From NCBI GenBank assembly GCA_964535025.1, contig CAZHRW010000004.1:1-32727 (forward strand): a DNA stretch of 32,727 nucleotides, read 5' to 3'. Both the position numbers and the translations under genes were made by a program. Of the stretch, positions 1 to 7,715 are shown in pieces. Each line of letters begins with the position of its first letter. Within the stretch, counting starts at the first letter, position 1. The notes under the pieces are model-generated. The model searched no databases, was not told where the DNA came from, and saw only the letters and a list, made by a program, of their open reading frames with translations. Origin of the DNA: JAAYZK01 sp964535025 (GTDB taxonomy: Bacteria; Planctomycetota; Phycisphaerae; SM23-33; FEN-1343).

Positions 1-1574
1 TCGTCGGCGCGGGCGATGACGTCGGCGTCCTTCTTGGCGCCGCCGGGCTGGATGACGGCGGCGGCGCCGGCGTCGGCGGCGACGTCGAGGCCGTCGGGGA
101 AGGGGAAGAACGCGTCGCTGGCGACGGTGCAGCCGCCCAGGTCGACGGTGCCGGTCCCGCCGTACCGGCGGGCGAGCTGGACGGCCAGGCGGGCGGAGTT
201 GACGCGGCTCATCTGGCCGGCGCCGGCGCCGAGGAGGGCCTGGTCCCGGGCCAGGACGATGGCGTTGCTCTTGACGTGCTTGCAGACCCGCCAGGCGAAG
301 CGGAGGTCGTCCATCTCGGCGTCGGTCGGCCGTCGCCGGGTGACGCAGGACCAGTCGTCTTCGTTGAGGGCCACCAGGTCGCGCTGCTGGACGAGCAGCC
401 CCCCCACCACGTACTTGAGGTACCGTTCGCGGTTGCGGCGGCCGGTGATCGGCCCGGTGGCCAGCAGGCGGACGTTCTTGCCCCACGGCTTGGCGTCGAC
501 GAGCGCCTCGATCGCGCCGGGCTCGAAGGACGGGGCGATGATGATCTCGGCGTAGAAACCGCCGGCCCCGGCGTCCTTGCCCCAACGGTTGTAGCTGAAG
601 GCGATCGCCTCGGCCAGGGCGACCGTGACCGGGCGGTTGACCGCGACGATCCCGCCCATCGCGGCGTTGACGTCGCCGAAGTAGGCCTTGCGGTACGCCT
701 CGACGAGGTCGGCGTCGATCGCGCAGCCGGCGGGGTTGGCGTGCTTGATGATCGCGACGGTCGGCTCGTCGAAGTCCTTGACCAGCTCGAAGGCGCCGTT
801 GGCGTCGAAGTAGTTGTTGTAGGAGATCTCGCGGCCGCCCAGCAGGCGGGCGGTGCCGACGCAGGCTTCGTCGGTGTGGCCCGAGCGGTAGAACGCCCCC
901 GTCTGGTGGGGGTTTTCGCCGTAGCGGGTCGCGTGGGCCCTGGTGTAGCTGAGCGTGAGACGGTCGGGGAAGGTCTGGCCCGCCCGGTCGGCCAGGTAGG
1001 CGCTGATCGCCGCGTCGTAGTGGGCGGTGAGGCTGAACGCCGCCAGGGCCAGGCGGGCGCGGGTGGCCTCGCTGACGCAGCCGTCGTGGGCCCGCAGGTC
1101 GTCCAGGACGGCGCCGTACTGGTCGCGGTCGGTCACGACGGTGACGTAGCGGTGGTTCTTCGCGGCGGCGCGGACCATGGTGGGCCCGCCGATGTCGATC
1201 ATCTCGATGGCCTGTTCGAGCGTGCAGTCCTCGGCGGCGATCGCCTCCTCGAAGGGGTAAAGCCCCACGCACACCAGGTCCACCGGCTCGATGCCGTAGG
1301 TGGCCATGTCGGCCTGGTGGGCCGGGTCGTCGCGGAGGGCGAGGATCCCGCCGTGGACCTTGGGGTGGAGCGTCACGACGCGGTGGCCGAGCATCTCGGG
1401 AAAGCCGGTCCACTCCTGGATCTGGCGGACGGGCACGCCGGCGTCGGCGAGGGTGCGGGCGGTCCCGCCGGAGGAGAGGATCTCGATGCCCATCCCGGCG
1501 AGGGCCCCGGCGAACTCGGCGATGCCGTCCTTGTTGTAGACGCTGATGAGGGCACGACGTACAGGCGCATTCAT
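1..1574 (-). CDS. purH: Bifunctional AICAR formyltransferase / IMP cyclohydrolase PurH (3' end cut by window edge)
   Basis: PurH catalyses the last two steps of de novo IMP synthesis: 10-formyl-THF-dependent formylation of AICAR, then ring closure. The leftward frame is open from an ATG at 1574 to the window edge (524 codons, no stop), so only a short C-terminal tail is missing. The N-terminal MGS-like cyclohydrolase domain is clear (RRALISVYNKDG, then ILSSGGTARTLA). The AICAR transformylase domain shows YGENPHQTGAFYR near 895-935 and the catalytic Lys-His pair in IIKHANPAGCA near 735-765. The last visible residues, AVIQPGGAKKDADVI, match the family C-terminus. A purine-rich AAGGAAGGA lies about 10 nt before the ATG. 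It is the third gene after the promoter near 3.25 kb. Its formyl donor is the product of fhs in this window. Identification is very safe. Confidence 0.97.
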   Translation of the reverse strand, partial: MNAPVRRALISVYNKDGIAEFAGALAGMGIEILSSGGTARTLADAGVPVRQIQEWTGFPEMLGHRVVTLHPKVHGGILALRDDPAHQADMATYGIEPVDLVCVGLYPFEEAIAAEDCTLEQAIEMIDIGGPTMVRAAAKNHRYVTVVTDRDQYGAVLDDLRAHDGCVSEATRARLALAAFSLTAHYDAAISAYLADRAGQTFPDRLTLSYTRAHATRYGENPHQTGAFYRSGHTDEACVGTARLLGGREISYNNYFDANGAFELVKDFDEPTVAIIKHANPAGCAIDADLVEAYRKAYFGDVNAAMGGIVAVNRPVTVALAEAIAFSYNRWGKDAGAGGFYAEIIIAPSFEPGAIEALVDAKPWGKNVRLLATGPITGRRNRERYLKYVVGGLLVQQRDLVALNEDDWSCVTRRRPTDAEMDDLRFAWRVCKHVKSNAIVLARDQALLGAGAGQMSRVNSARLAVQLARRYGGTGTVDLGGCTVASDAFFPFPDGLDVAADAGAAAVIQPGGAKKDADVIARAD

Positions 1575-1630
1575 GCTTGAGGGTCCTTCCTTGTCATCTC
1601 AAGTATCGCCCCCGGCCGCCCCGCCGGCGC

Positions 1631-2824
1631 CTACCGGGCCGCGTCGATCGGCCGCAGGCAGCAGACCAGCCCGTCGGCGCTGGCGGCGTACAGGGCCGGG
1701 GTGGTGACGTTGGGGACGAACAGGTCCAGGCCCGACAGCGGGATCACCGTCCGGACCGTCCCGAGCGTGGCGTCGACCTCCATCAGGGTGTTCCGCTCGC
1801 CCAGGATGTAGGCCGTATTGTCGATCTCGCTGAGCACCCGTCGCCCGTCCGCCAGCGTCCACCGCGCCCGCTTGCCGGTGGCCAGGTCGATCGCGTAGAA
1901 CCGGTCGCCCTCGGCCAGGGCGTAGACGTTGTCGGCGCCCACCTGCACGGCGTGGCGGACCGGACGGCCGCAGCGGAAGCGCCAGATGACGCGGCCGCTG
2001 ATCGGGTCGATGGCGTAGACGTTGTAGTCGCCGTTGCCGGCGAAGATGCCCTGGTCGCTGACGACGATGTCGCTGGGGAACGGCCCGCGGGCCTGGTGGG
2101 CGCCGTCGACGGGCCAGAGCTTCTGCCCGCGCTCGGGGCCGATGGCGATCGCGTGGACGCCGCCGTCGGTGCTGGCGACGTACAGGCGGTTGCTCATCAC
2201 CTCGGGCGCCGCGGCGATCATCCCGTCGGTCCGCTGCTGCCAGATCGCCACCCCCGTCTCCAGCTCGAGGGCATAGACCCACCCGCCGACGGACCCGACG
2301 TAGACCCGCTCGCCATCGCTGGTCGGCGGGGTATTGGCGGCGAACTTGGCGCCGGTGAAATCGATCCGCGTGACGAACTCGCCGGTGCGTCGGTCGTAGA
2401 CCGTCGCGTCGGTCAGCGTGTTGAACACCACCAGGTCGTGCGGCTTGCGGCCTTGCTGGCGGGCCATGACGGCACGGGGGCCCAGCACGGGCGGGAGCAT
2501 GGCGCCGTCGATGTGGCAGGGCCGGAACACCGTCTGGTGCGGCCGGGCGATCTGCTCCGACCAGCGACGCTCGCCGTCGAGGGCCCCGAAGACCAGGACC
2601 TGGTTGGCGCTGGTGAGGCAGTAGACGTTCTCGTCGAGGTGCCAGATGTCGGTCACCCGCTCGCCCTGGGCGAGGGGGACCTTGTTCTGCCAGTGGTAGG
2701 CCAGGCCGACCTGTTCCAGTTCGATCGCGTTCACGGCGTAGTGCCACTGCCCTTGCGTCTGGGGGCCGCAGCCGACCAGGGCGGCCAGCGGGGCCAGGAT
2801 CATCACCAAGGCGAAACGAGCCAT
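1631..2824 (-). CDS. Lipoprotein with PQQ-type beta-propeller repeats
   Basis: A 397-residue protein with a lipoprotein signal peptide: hydrophobic residues 4-17 and lipobox LVGC with Cys19. The rest is a beta-propeller of the PQQ-binding-like/WD-like type. Repeating blades have the pattern hydrophobic-YA-hydrophobic-D-x-x-TG-x-x-x-W, for example VYALELETGVAIW, VYAIDPISGRVIWR and FYAIDLATGKRARW. No PQQ enzyme active-site residues could be identified, so a scaffold or binding role at the membrane is more likely than a dehydrogenase; BamB-like proteins share this fold. AAAGGAG sits about 9 nt before the ATG. It lies between the 101-aa hypothetical and purH with gaps of 68 and 56 bp and is probably co-transcribed with them, though no functional tie to purine synthesis is evident. 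Confidence 0.85.
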   Translation of the reverse strand: MARFALVMILAPLAALVGCGPQTQGQWHYAVNAIELEQVGLAYHWQNKVPLAQGERVTDIWHLDENVYCLTSANQVLVFGALDGERRWSEQIARPHQTVFRPCHIDGAMLPPVLGPRAVMARQQGRKPHDLVVFNTLTDATVYDRRTGEFVTRIDFTGAKFAANTPPTSDGERVYVGSVGGWVYALELETGVAIWQQRTDGMIAAAPEVMSNRLYVASTDGGVHAIAIGPERGQKLWPVDGAHQARGPFPSDIVVSDQGIFAGNGDYNVYAIDPISGRVIWRFRCGRPVRHAVQVGADNVYALAEGDRFYAIDLATGKRARWTLADGRRVLSEIDNTAYILGERNTLMEVDATLGTVRTVIPLSGLDLFVPNVTTPALYAASADGLVCCLRPIDAAR

Positions 2825-2892
2825 CCTGGGGTACTCCTTTCAAGCCGCGCCGGCGGCGGACCGCCGGTGGCGGGCCGCGGCGCTGTCCTGTC

Positions 2893-3198
2893 TCACCCTT
2901 GCCGCCCGTCCGGGGCGGCCGGGGGTTCAAGATCGACGTACTCGGCGAGGTCAATCCGGTGCTGTCGCTCGAAGGCCCGAAGCCGCTCGATCCGCTCCAG
3001 GTCGTCGGTGATCCGATGGACCAGCCGGAACACGTAAGGCCGTCCGTCCAGGCGGGCCCGCAGGTCGGCGGCCATGGCGCTCCAGTCGCCCTCGTACAAC
3101 TCCCGCTTGAGGACCACCAGCATCCGCTCGGCCGCGTCGAGCCGGGCGACAAACTGGCCGACCGCGTCGGCGGGCTGCTGGGTCGGGTCGGACCGCAC
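2893..3198 (-). CDS. Small conserved-looking hypothetical protein (101 aa)
   Basis: A 101-residue acidic/basic helical protein with no signal peptide, cysteine or membrane segment; not recognised. The centre (residues 20-80) looks like two or three amphipathic helices rich in Leu, Arg and Glu, ending in a Pro/Gly tail. It starts with GTG at 3198, supported by a strong GGGAGG Shine-Dalgarno 5-6 nt upstream and by the promoter at 3240-3268. It is the first gene of the leftward set that continues into the propeller lipoprotein and purH. That it is a real gene rests on promoter, ribosome site and codon bias; its function is unknown. Confidence 0.65.
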   Translation of the reverse strand: MRSDPTQQPADAVGQFVARLDAAERMLVVLKRELYEGDWSAMAADLRARLDGRPYVFRLVHRITDDLERIERLRAFERQHRIDLAEYVDLEPPAAPDGRQG

Positions 3199-3239
3199 CG
3201 TTTCCTCCCATCCCGCGTCGGCGGGGCTGAGAAAACCTT

Positions 3240-3268
3240 ACTTTAAAAACGCGCCGCCGAAAGGTCAA
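3240..3268 (-). promoter_or_regulatory. Sigma70-type promoter for the hypothetical-lipoprotein-purH set
   Basis: Read leftward, TTGACC (3268-3263), a 17-bp spacer and TAAAGT (3245-3240) match the housekeeping consensus at five of six and four of six positions. It lies in an A/T-rich patch of otherwise GC-rich sequence. Predicted transcription start is near 3233, about 35 nt before the GTG at 3198. It separates this set from the upstream response regulator gene. Confidence 0.6.
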
Positions 3269-3311
3269 TGAAATCCCGTCCGGCCCGTGGGGACCGCGGG
3301 GCGCGTCGCGG

Positions 3312-3974
3312 TCAGTCCAGGTCGGCCAAGCCCTTGCGGAGGGCGTATTTCACGAGGCTGGTCTGGTCGTGGATGTTGAGCTTGCGCATCATCCGCCAGC
3401 GGTGGGTGTCGACGGTCTTGACCGACAGGCGGAGGCTCTGGGCGATCCGGCGGTTGGACTTGCCCTGGGCGATCAGCCGCAGGACCTGGCGCTCCCGCTG
3501 GGTGAGCAGCAGGTACGGGTCGTCGCCGTCCCGCCGGTCGATGCGCTCGAGGATCTCCGGGGAGATCCCCGGGCCGAGGTACGTCTGCCCGGCGGCGACC
3601 GAGCGGACCGCCTGGGCGAGCTGCTCGGCCGGGGCGCCCTTGAGCAGGTAGCCCCGGGCGCCGCTGCGCAGCGCCTCGGCGACGTACTCCTCCTCCCCGT
3701 GCATCGTCAGCACGAGAACCGCCACGCCCTCGAGCGTGCGGACGATCTGCCGGCAGACGTCCAGCCCGTGCGCGCCCGGGAGGGCGAGATCCCGCACGAC
3801 CACGTCGGCCTCGGCCGCCGCGACGCGTGCGGCGACGTCCTGGCCGTCGTCGGCCTCCCCGACCACCTCCAGCCCGGGATGCTGCGACAGCAGCATCGAG
3901 ATCCCTTGCCGGACGAGCGCGTGGTCGTCGATCAGGAACAGGCGGATCACGTCGCCGGTCATGTCCCCTGCCAT
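3312..3974 (-). CDS. LuxR/NarL-family two-component response regulator
   Basis: A 220-residue protein with an N-terminal receiver domain (about residues 9-125) and a C-terminal LuxR-type HTH (about 154-218). Receiver residues are complete: acidic pair D16/D17 in LIDDHALVR, phosphoacceptor D62 in VVVRDLALPG, T90 in LVLTMHG and K112 in YLLKGAP. The HTH has the usual LTQRERQVLRLIAQGKSNRRIAQ and SVKTVDTHR motifs. The ATG at 3974 is chosen over the longer upstream start because AGGGAGG lies 7 nt before it; another in-frame ATG at 3962 is possible. No sensor kinase is adjacent, so the signal and targets are unknown. It has its own promoter near 4045-4072 and lies divergent from fhs. Confidence 0.93.
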   Translation of the reverse strand: MAGDMTGDVIRLFLIDDHALVRQGISMLLSQHPGLEVVGEADDGQDVAARVAAAEADVVVRDLALPGAHGLDVCRQIVRTLEGVAVLVLTMHGEEEYVAEALRSGARGYLLKGAPAEQLAQAVRSVAAGQTYLGPGISPEILERIDRRDGDDPYLLLTQRERQVLRLIAQGKSNRRIAQSLRLSVKTVDTHRWRMMRKLNIHDQTSLVKYALRKGLADLD

Positions 3975-4044
3975 TGCCGGGCCTCCCTGCTCGCGCCATG
4001 CGGCCCCCGAACCCGCCGCGGTGCACGCACACCGAAGCATCGCG

Positions 4045-4072
4045 ATTCTAGCAGACCGACCGGCGATTGCAA
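4045..4072 (-). promoter_or_regulatory. Sigma70-type promoter for the response regulator gene
   Basis: Leftward TTGCAA (4072-4067), a 16-bp spacer and TAGAAT (4050-4045). The predicted start near 4038 gives a leader of about 64 nt to the ATG at 3974. The -10 matches five of six consensus bases and the -35 four of six. Confidence 0.5.
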
Positions 4073-4197
4073 GGGCGAACCGGCCTTCAGCGCTGCGTTT
4101 GCGCGGCCTGGGCGGGCGGGGCGGCTTTTGGGGGGCTTGTAGGCGCGAGCCATTGGGGCTATAGACGTTCCATGGCCCCGCCGCGGCGCCGACAGAG

Positions 4198-4213
4198 TGT
4201 GCGATAGATCACA
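4198..4213 (+). promoter_or_regulatory. CRP/FNR-family-like operator upstream of fhs
   Basis: TGTGC-GATAGA-TCACA matches the Escherichia coli CRP consensus TGTGA-N6-TCACA at nine of ten arm positions. Its centre (4205.5) falls about 41.5 bp before the start predicted from the -10-like TACACT at 4235-4240, which is the classical class II activator position. No good -35 hexamer is visible, consistent with activator dependence. Which CRP/FNR-family protein would bind is unknown; one such site can occur by chance. Confidence 0.45.
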
Positions 4214-4234
4214 TCTTTCCGGCGCCGCGACCCC

Positions 4235-4240
4235 TACACT
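4235..4240 (+). promoter_or_regulatory. Candidate -10 element of the fhs promoter
   Basis: TACACT (four of six matches to TATAAT) lies 62 nt before the fhs GTG start and is correctly spaced from the CRP-like palindrome. There is no convincing -35. The call depends largely on the operator geometry. Confidence 0.35.
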
Positions 4241-4301
4241 GGCCGGTCATCGTGCAAGGCGGCCGGCCGGCCGTCGGGCCGCGGTGCCGGGAGGACCGAA
4301 C

Positions 4302-6035
4302 GTGCTCAGTGATTTGCAGATCGCCCAGCAGGCGAAGGTTCAGCCGATCGAGCGGATCGCCGCGGCGGCGGGGATTCGGCGCGACGAGATCGACCTGTAC
4401 GGCGACACGAAGGCGAAGGTCAAGCTCTCCCTGCTGGACCGCCTGGCCGAGGCGCCGCAGGGCAAGTACATCGACGTGACCGCCATCACCCCCACCCCGC
4501 TGGGCGAGGGCAAGACGACCACCAGCGTCGGGCTCACCCAGGGCCTCGGGCAAATCGGCAAGCGGCCGTTCCTGTGCATCCGCCAGCCCTCGATGGGCCC
4601 GACCTTCGGCATCAAGGGCGGCGCCGCCGGGGGCGGCTACAGCCAAGTCGTTCCGATGGAAGAGTTTAACCTCCACCTCACCGGCGACAACCACGCCGTC
4701 GGCATCGCCCACAACCTCATCGCCGCGGCGGTCGACGCGCGGATCCTCCACGAGGACCACCTCTCCGACGCCGAGCTGGCCGAGCTGGGCCTGCGGCGGA
4801 TCGGCATCCACCCCCAGGCGGTCGCCTGGCGGCGGGTGGTCGACGTCAACGACCGGGCGCTGCGGAACATCGTCGTCGGCCTCGGCGCCCGGATGGACGG
4901 CCAGCCCCGCCAGAGCGGGTTCGACATCACCGTCGCCAGCGAGATCATGGCCATCCTCGCCCTGGCCACCGGCATCCAGGACATGCGCGACCGCCTCGGG
5001 CGGATGATCGTCGGCTTCACACGCGACAACCAGCCCGTCACGGCCGAGGACGCCGGCGTCGCGGGGGCCGCGGCGGCCCTGCTGATCGAGGCGATCAAGC
5101 CCAACCTCATGCAGACCCTCGAAGGCCAGCCCGTGTTCGTCCACGCCGGGCCGTTCGCCAACATCGCCCACGGCAACAGCTCCATCCTCGCCGACATGAT
5201 GGCCCGCCGCCTGGCCGACTACGTCGTCACCGAGAGCGGCTTCGCCGCCGACATGGGGATGGAGAAGTTCATCAACATCAAGTGCCGCGTCAGCGGCATG
5301 GTCCCCGACTGCGTCGTCCTGGTCGCCACGCTCCGCGCGTTGAAAATGCACGGCGGCGGCCCGCCGGTGGTCCCCGGCCGCAAGCTGCCCGCGGCGTATG
5401 GCCAGGAGAATCTCAAGCTGGTCGAGGCGGGAACGGCCAACATGGTCCGCTGCATTGAAATCGCACAACTCTTTGGGGTTCCTGTGGTTGTGGCGATCAA
5501 CCACTTCCCGGCCGACACGCCGGCCGAGCTGGAGATCGTCCGCAAGGCCGCCCTGGCCGCCGGGGCCGTCGACGCGGTGGTCTCGACGCACTACACCGAC
5601 GGCGGCCGCGGGGCCGAGGCCCTCGCCGAGGCCGTCGTCGCCGCCTGCGACCACGACAATGGCGTCCGCTTCCTCTACGAGCTCGACGAGCCGATCGACC
5701 GGAAGATCCACACGATCGCCACGAAGGTCTACGGCGCCGCCGACGTCCAGTACGAGCAGCTCGCCCACCGGCAGATCCGCCAGTTGATCGAGTGGGGCTA
5801 CGACAAGCTGCCCATCTGCATGGCCAAAACCCACCTGTCGCTCAGCCACGACCCGAGCGTCAAGGGCGTCCCGGCTCCGTTCGTCCTGCCGATCCGCGAG
5901 ATCCGCGTCTCGGCCGGCGCCGGCTTCATCTACCCCCTCTGCGGCGAGATGCGCACCATGCCCGGCCTGTCAAGCCGTCCGGCACTGCTCGATGTCGATA
6001 TCGATGCCCAGGGGAGAATCCGAGGACTGTTTTAG
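4302..6035 (+). CDS. fhs: Formate-tetrahydrofolate ligase
   Basis: The enzyme makes 10-formyl-THF from formate, THF and ATP, feeding purine synthesis and, in acetogenic or formate-using organisms, the methyl branch of the Wood-Ljungdahl pathway. The 577-residue product has near-normal family length (about 557). The ATP-binding P-loop TPTPLGEGKTTT lies at residues 64-74, followed by family signatures RQPSMGPTFGIKGGAAGGGYSQ (split here) and NLHLTGDNHA. An open frame begins at 4197, but GTG at 4302 is preferred: it has GGGAGG 7 nt upstream, and family homology begins right after it (LSDLQIAQQ). It is monocistronic, with a CRP-like site upstream and a convergent truD downstream. No folD or other C1 genes are adjacent, so a biosynthetic versus energy role cannot be decided here. 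Confidence 0.97.
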   Translation: MLSDLQIAQQAKVQPIERIAAAAGIRRDEIDLYGDTKAKVKLSLLDRLAEAPQGKYIDVTAITPTPLGEGKTTTSVGLTQGLGQIGKRPFLCIRQPSMGPTFGIKGGAAGGGYSQVVPMEEFNLHLTGDNHAVGIAHNLIAAAVDARILHEDHLSDAELAELGLRRIGIHPQAVAWRRVVDVNDRALRNIVVGLGARMDGQPRQSGFDITVASEIMAILALATGIQDMRDRLGRMIVGFTRDNQPVTAEDAGVAGAAAALLIEAIKPNLMQTLEGQPVFVHAGPFANIAHGNSSILADMMARRLADYVVTESGFAADMGMEKFINIKCRVSGMVPDCVVLVATLRALKMHGGGPPVVPGRKLPAAYGQENLKLVEAGTANMVRCIEIAQLFGVPVVVAINHFPADTPAELEIVRKAALAAGAVDAVVSTHYTDGGRGAEALAEAVVAACDHDNGVRFLYELDEPIDRKIHTIATKVYGAADVQYEQLAHRQIRQLIEWGYDKLPICMAKTHLSLSHDPSVKGVPAPFVLPIREIRVSAGAGFIYPLCGEMRTMPGLSSRPALLDVDIDAQGRIRGLF

Positions 6036-6111
6036 AAGATCCTAAGTTTTTGCCATCACAGTGCTTATAGTATTTTCGCTGCCACTCTCCAGCATTCGCA
6101 AGCGCATTGCG

Positions 6112-6202
6112 GTAGGGGCAACCCGTGTGGTTGCCCTCCATCACCCACCGACGTTCATCCCGGCCCATCGAGCTCATGGGCAACCCCAAGGGTTGCCCCT
6201 AC
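6112..6202. repeat. Two-hairpin intergenic repeat (REP/MITE-like) between fhs and truD
   Basis: A 91-bp unit is bounded by perfect 13-bp inverted ends, GTAGGGGCAACCC (6112-6124) and GGGTTGCCCCTAC (6190-6202). Each end is itself a hairpin: GGGCAACC-CGTGT-GGTTGCCC (6116-6136) and GGGCAACCC-CAA-GGGTTGCCC (6178-6198). It sits between two convergent genes, where such a structure could act as a bidirectional terminator. Similar GTAGGGGCAACC-type ends are familiar from dispersed intergenic repeats in many genomes, but copy number cannot be judged from one window. Confidence 0.75.
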
Positions 6203-6215
6203 AGCATCCTACCGG

Positions 6216-7457
6216 CTATTGGTCGTCTCCGTTCTTCATCAACTCCCGTAGGACGACCGTCGCGTACGTCCCCGGCGGGGCGGTCAACCGCACGCGGAGG
6301 CAGGGCCCGGCGTCGTCGCGGTCGGTCGTGACGGCCAGGTCGGCCGGCAGAAACCGCAGCGTTCGCCGCGTGCCCTTGACCTTGTGGGCCCCGGCGCGCC
6401 GCCAGTCGTCGGCCGTCAGGCCGGCCTCGTCCAGCACCGCCCGCTCGATCCGCCCCGGCTCGCCGCCGGCGAGCTGGACGCGATAGCCGAACAGCGGCCC
6501 GGTCGCGGAGATCTCGCCCCGGGCCGCCCGCGGGCACTCGGCGACCGCATCGACGACGCTGAACACCCCCCCGCTGTCGGTCTTCTTGGCCAGATCCCCG
6601 CCGAGCACCGTGTCGAGCGTCTCGATCCGGGCGGCGACGACGCGGTTGAACAGGTGGCTCTGCAGGGCCGAGACGGTAAAACGCTTGAGGAACTTGTCGA
6701 CTGCGGCGAAGGCGGCCCTGGCCGCCCCGCCGGAGCGGATCAGGGCGCGCAGGGCGTTGCGCTCGTCGCGGCTGCCTGGGGGCCAGGCGTCGAGGGCTTC
6801 GTCTAACCGACCTTCCTCGAAGCGCTTGCGCGCCTCTCGCACCCTGGGCGGGTCGTCGCTTCGCGGCTCGCCCAGCAGCAGATGGACGAACTCATCCAGC
6901 CGCCCCCCCACCGCTGCGGCGCCCAGCCGCCAGTTATCGCCGCGGCTGCCGAAGCGTTGCTCGCCGAAGTAGTTGGGCACGCCCCGCCGCCGCAGCACCT
7001 CGGCGATGGCCCCGGCGGCGGCGAGGGCCTCGGGCCCCACGCCGCGAATGCGGAGGTCGAAGCGGTTGCCCGCCAGGTGGCCCCACTTGAGTTTGTTCGT
7101 GTGCCGGGCGACCCAGAGCACCTCGACGACATCATCGGCGAACGTCTCCAGCGTGCGGCATTGGGCGTCGGTGAGGTGTTCGATGCTGAGGGTCTGCTCG
7201 GTGACGGCCTGGGCGTCCTTGAGGCCGGCGGCGCCGAACTCGCCACCCCTGCGGCCGATGGCCCGGGCGACGCGTTCGATCGCCGTCCGCGTCGCCACGC
7301 CGCGTTTTCGCAGGCCGAAATAGGTATGCGTGCCGGTCCCCGAGGGGGCGTACAGCGGCAGCTCGACGACGCGGAAATCCTCCGGCCGACGCTTGGCCGC
7401 CCCACCGACCCCGGGCAGGTCCGCCGTCAGGTATGGAAGCGCGAGTGTGTTGGACAT
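6216..7457 (-). CDS. truD: tRNA pseudouridine(13) synthase TruD
   Basis: TruD converts U13 in the D-arm of certain tRNAs to pseudouridine. The 413-residue protein (E. coli about 350) carries the N-terminal KRRPEDFRVVE motif (residues 22-32) and the catalytic motif GLKDAQAVTEQ with Asp81. It also has VLWVARHTNKLKWGHLAGNRF and PNYFGEQRFG (about 100-165), then the TRUD insertion region (about 170-320). The extra length lies mainly in the insertion and C-terminal part. Start at ATG 7457; no Shine-Dalgarno is visible, and a -10-like TAGAAT ends only 6 bp upstream, suggesting a leaderless message. It converges with fhs and diverges from parB. Confidence 0.95.
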   Translation of the reverse strand: MSNTLALPYLTADLPGVGGAAKRRPEDFRVVELPLYAPSGTGTHTYFGLRKRGVATRTAIERVARAIGRRGGEFGAAGLKDAQAVTEQTLSIEHLTDAQCRTLETFADDVVEVLWVARHTNKLKWGHLAGNRFDLRIRGVGPEALAAAGAIAEVLRRRGVPNYFGEQRFGSRGDNWRLGAAAVGGRLDEFVHLLLGEPRSDDPPRVREARKRFEEGRLDEALDAWPPGSRDERNALRALIRSGGAARAAFAAVDKFLKRFTVSALQSHLFNRVVAARIETLDTVLGGDLAKKTDSGGVFSVVDAVAECPRAARGEISATGPLFGYRVQLAGGEPGRIERAVLDEAGLTADDWRRAGAHKVKGTRRTLRFLPADLAVTTDRDDAGPCLRVRLTAPPGTYATVVLRELMKNGDDQ

Positions 7458-7463
7458 GGAGCC

Positions 7464-7486
7464 ATTCTAGAGGGGCCCGGGGACAT
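7464..7486 (-). promoter_or_regulatory. Candidate promoter of truD giving a leaderless message
   Basis: Leftward TAGAAT occupies 7469-7464, with a poor -35 (TTCCAA, three of six) 17 bp upstream near 7492-7487. A start 7 bp after the -10 falls on the truD ATG at 7457. No ribosome-binding sequence is present between. Confidence 0.4.
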
Positions 7487-7535
7487 TTGGAATCGGGAAT
7501 CCGCCCCCGGCGGCGGCGGAACCGCCGTCTCGCGG

Positions 7536-7551
7536 TGTTCCACGTGGAACA
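7536..7551. promoter_or_regulatory. parS: parS site 1 (ParB binding site)
   Basis: TGTTCCACGTGGAACA is a perfect 16-bp palindrome of the universal chromosomal parS type (consensus TGTTTCACGTGAAACA, with CC/GG variants common). The perfect symmetry extends to 24 bp (7532-7555). It lies about 180 bp before the parB start codon. Confidence 0.9.
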
Positions 7552-7601
7552 CCGCCGGAGCCGACGCCAACGGGTCCCGGCATCGTGGAGCGCGAATTTT
7601 C

Positions 7602-7629
7602 TTGTCGGCCCCCGCCCTCGGTGTATGAT
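7602..7629 (+). promoter_or_regulatory. Promoter of parB
   Basis: TTGTCG (7602-7607), a 16-bp spacer and TATGAT (7624-7629; five of six). The predicted start near 7636 lies between the two parS sites, immediately before parS site 2, giving a leader of about 80 nt. Confidence 0.5.
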
Positions 7630-7645
7630 ACCCCGGTGCGTCGAT

Positions 7646-7661
7646 GGTTCCACGTGGAACA
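7646..7661. promoter_or_regulatory. parS: parS site 2, in the parB leader
   Basis: GGTTCCACGTGGAACA differs from the perfect parS only in its first base. It lies about 10-25 bp downstream of the predicted parB start site, so bound or spreading ParB could repress its own transcription. Confidence 0.85.
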
Positions 7662-7715
7662 TCCCACACGGGGATTCGCACGGATTGGGCATGGTGTTTG
7701 GATAAGGAGATCCGC

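Noticed and set aside
276..1580. Long rightward open frame over purH
   Set aside because: Antisense shadow of purH in high-GC sequence; Val/Gly/Asp-rich and without any domain character.
1577..3037. Long rightward open frame opposite the propeller lipoprotein
   Set aside because: Low-complexity shadow; the leftward frame has a lipobox, propeller repeats and a ribosome site.
4214..4301. Riboswitch in the fhs leader
   Set aside because: Leader of about 55-90 nt shows no recognised THF or other riboswitch core.
4209..5849. Leftward 546-codon frame over fhs
   Set aside because: Antisense shadow of an unmistakable enzyme gene.
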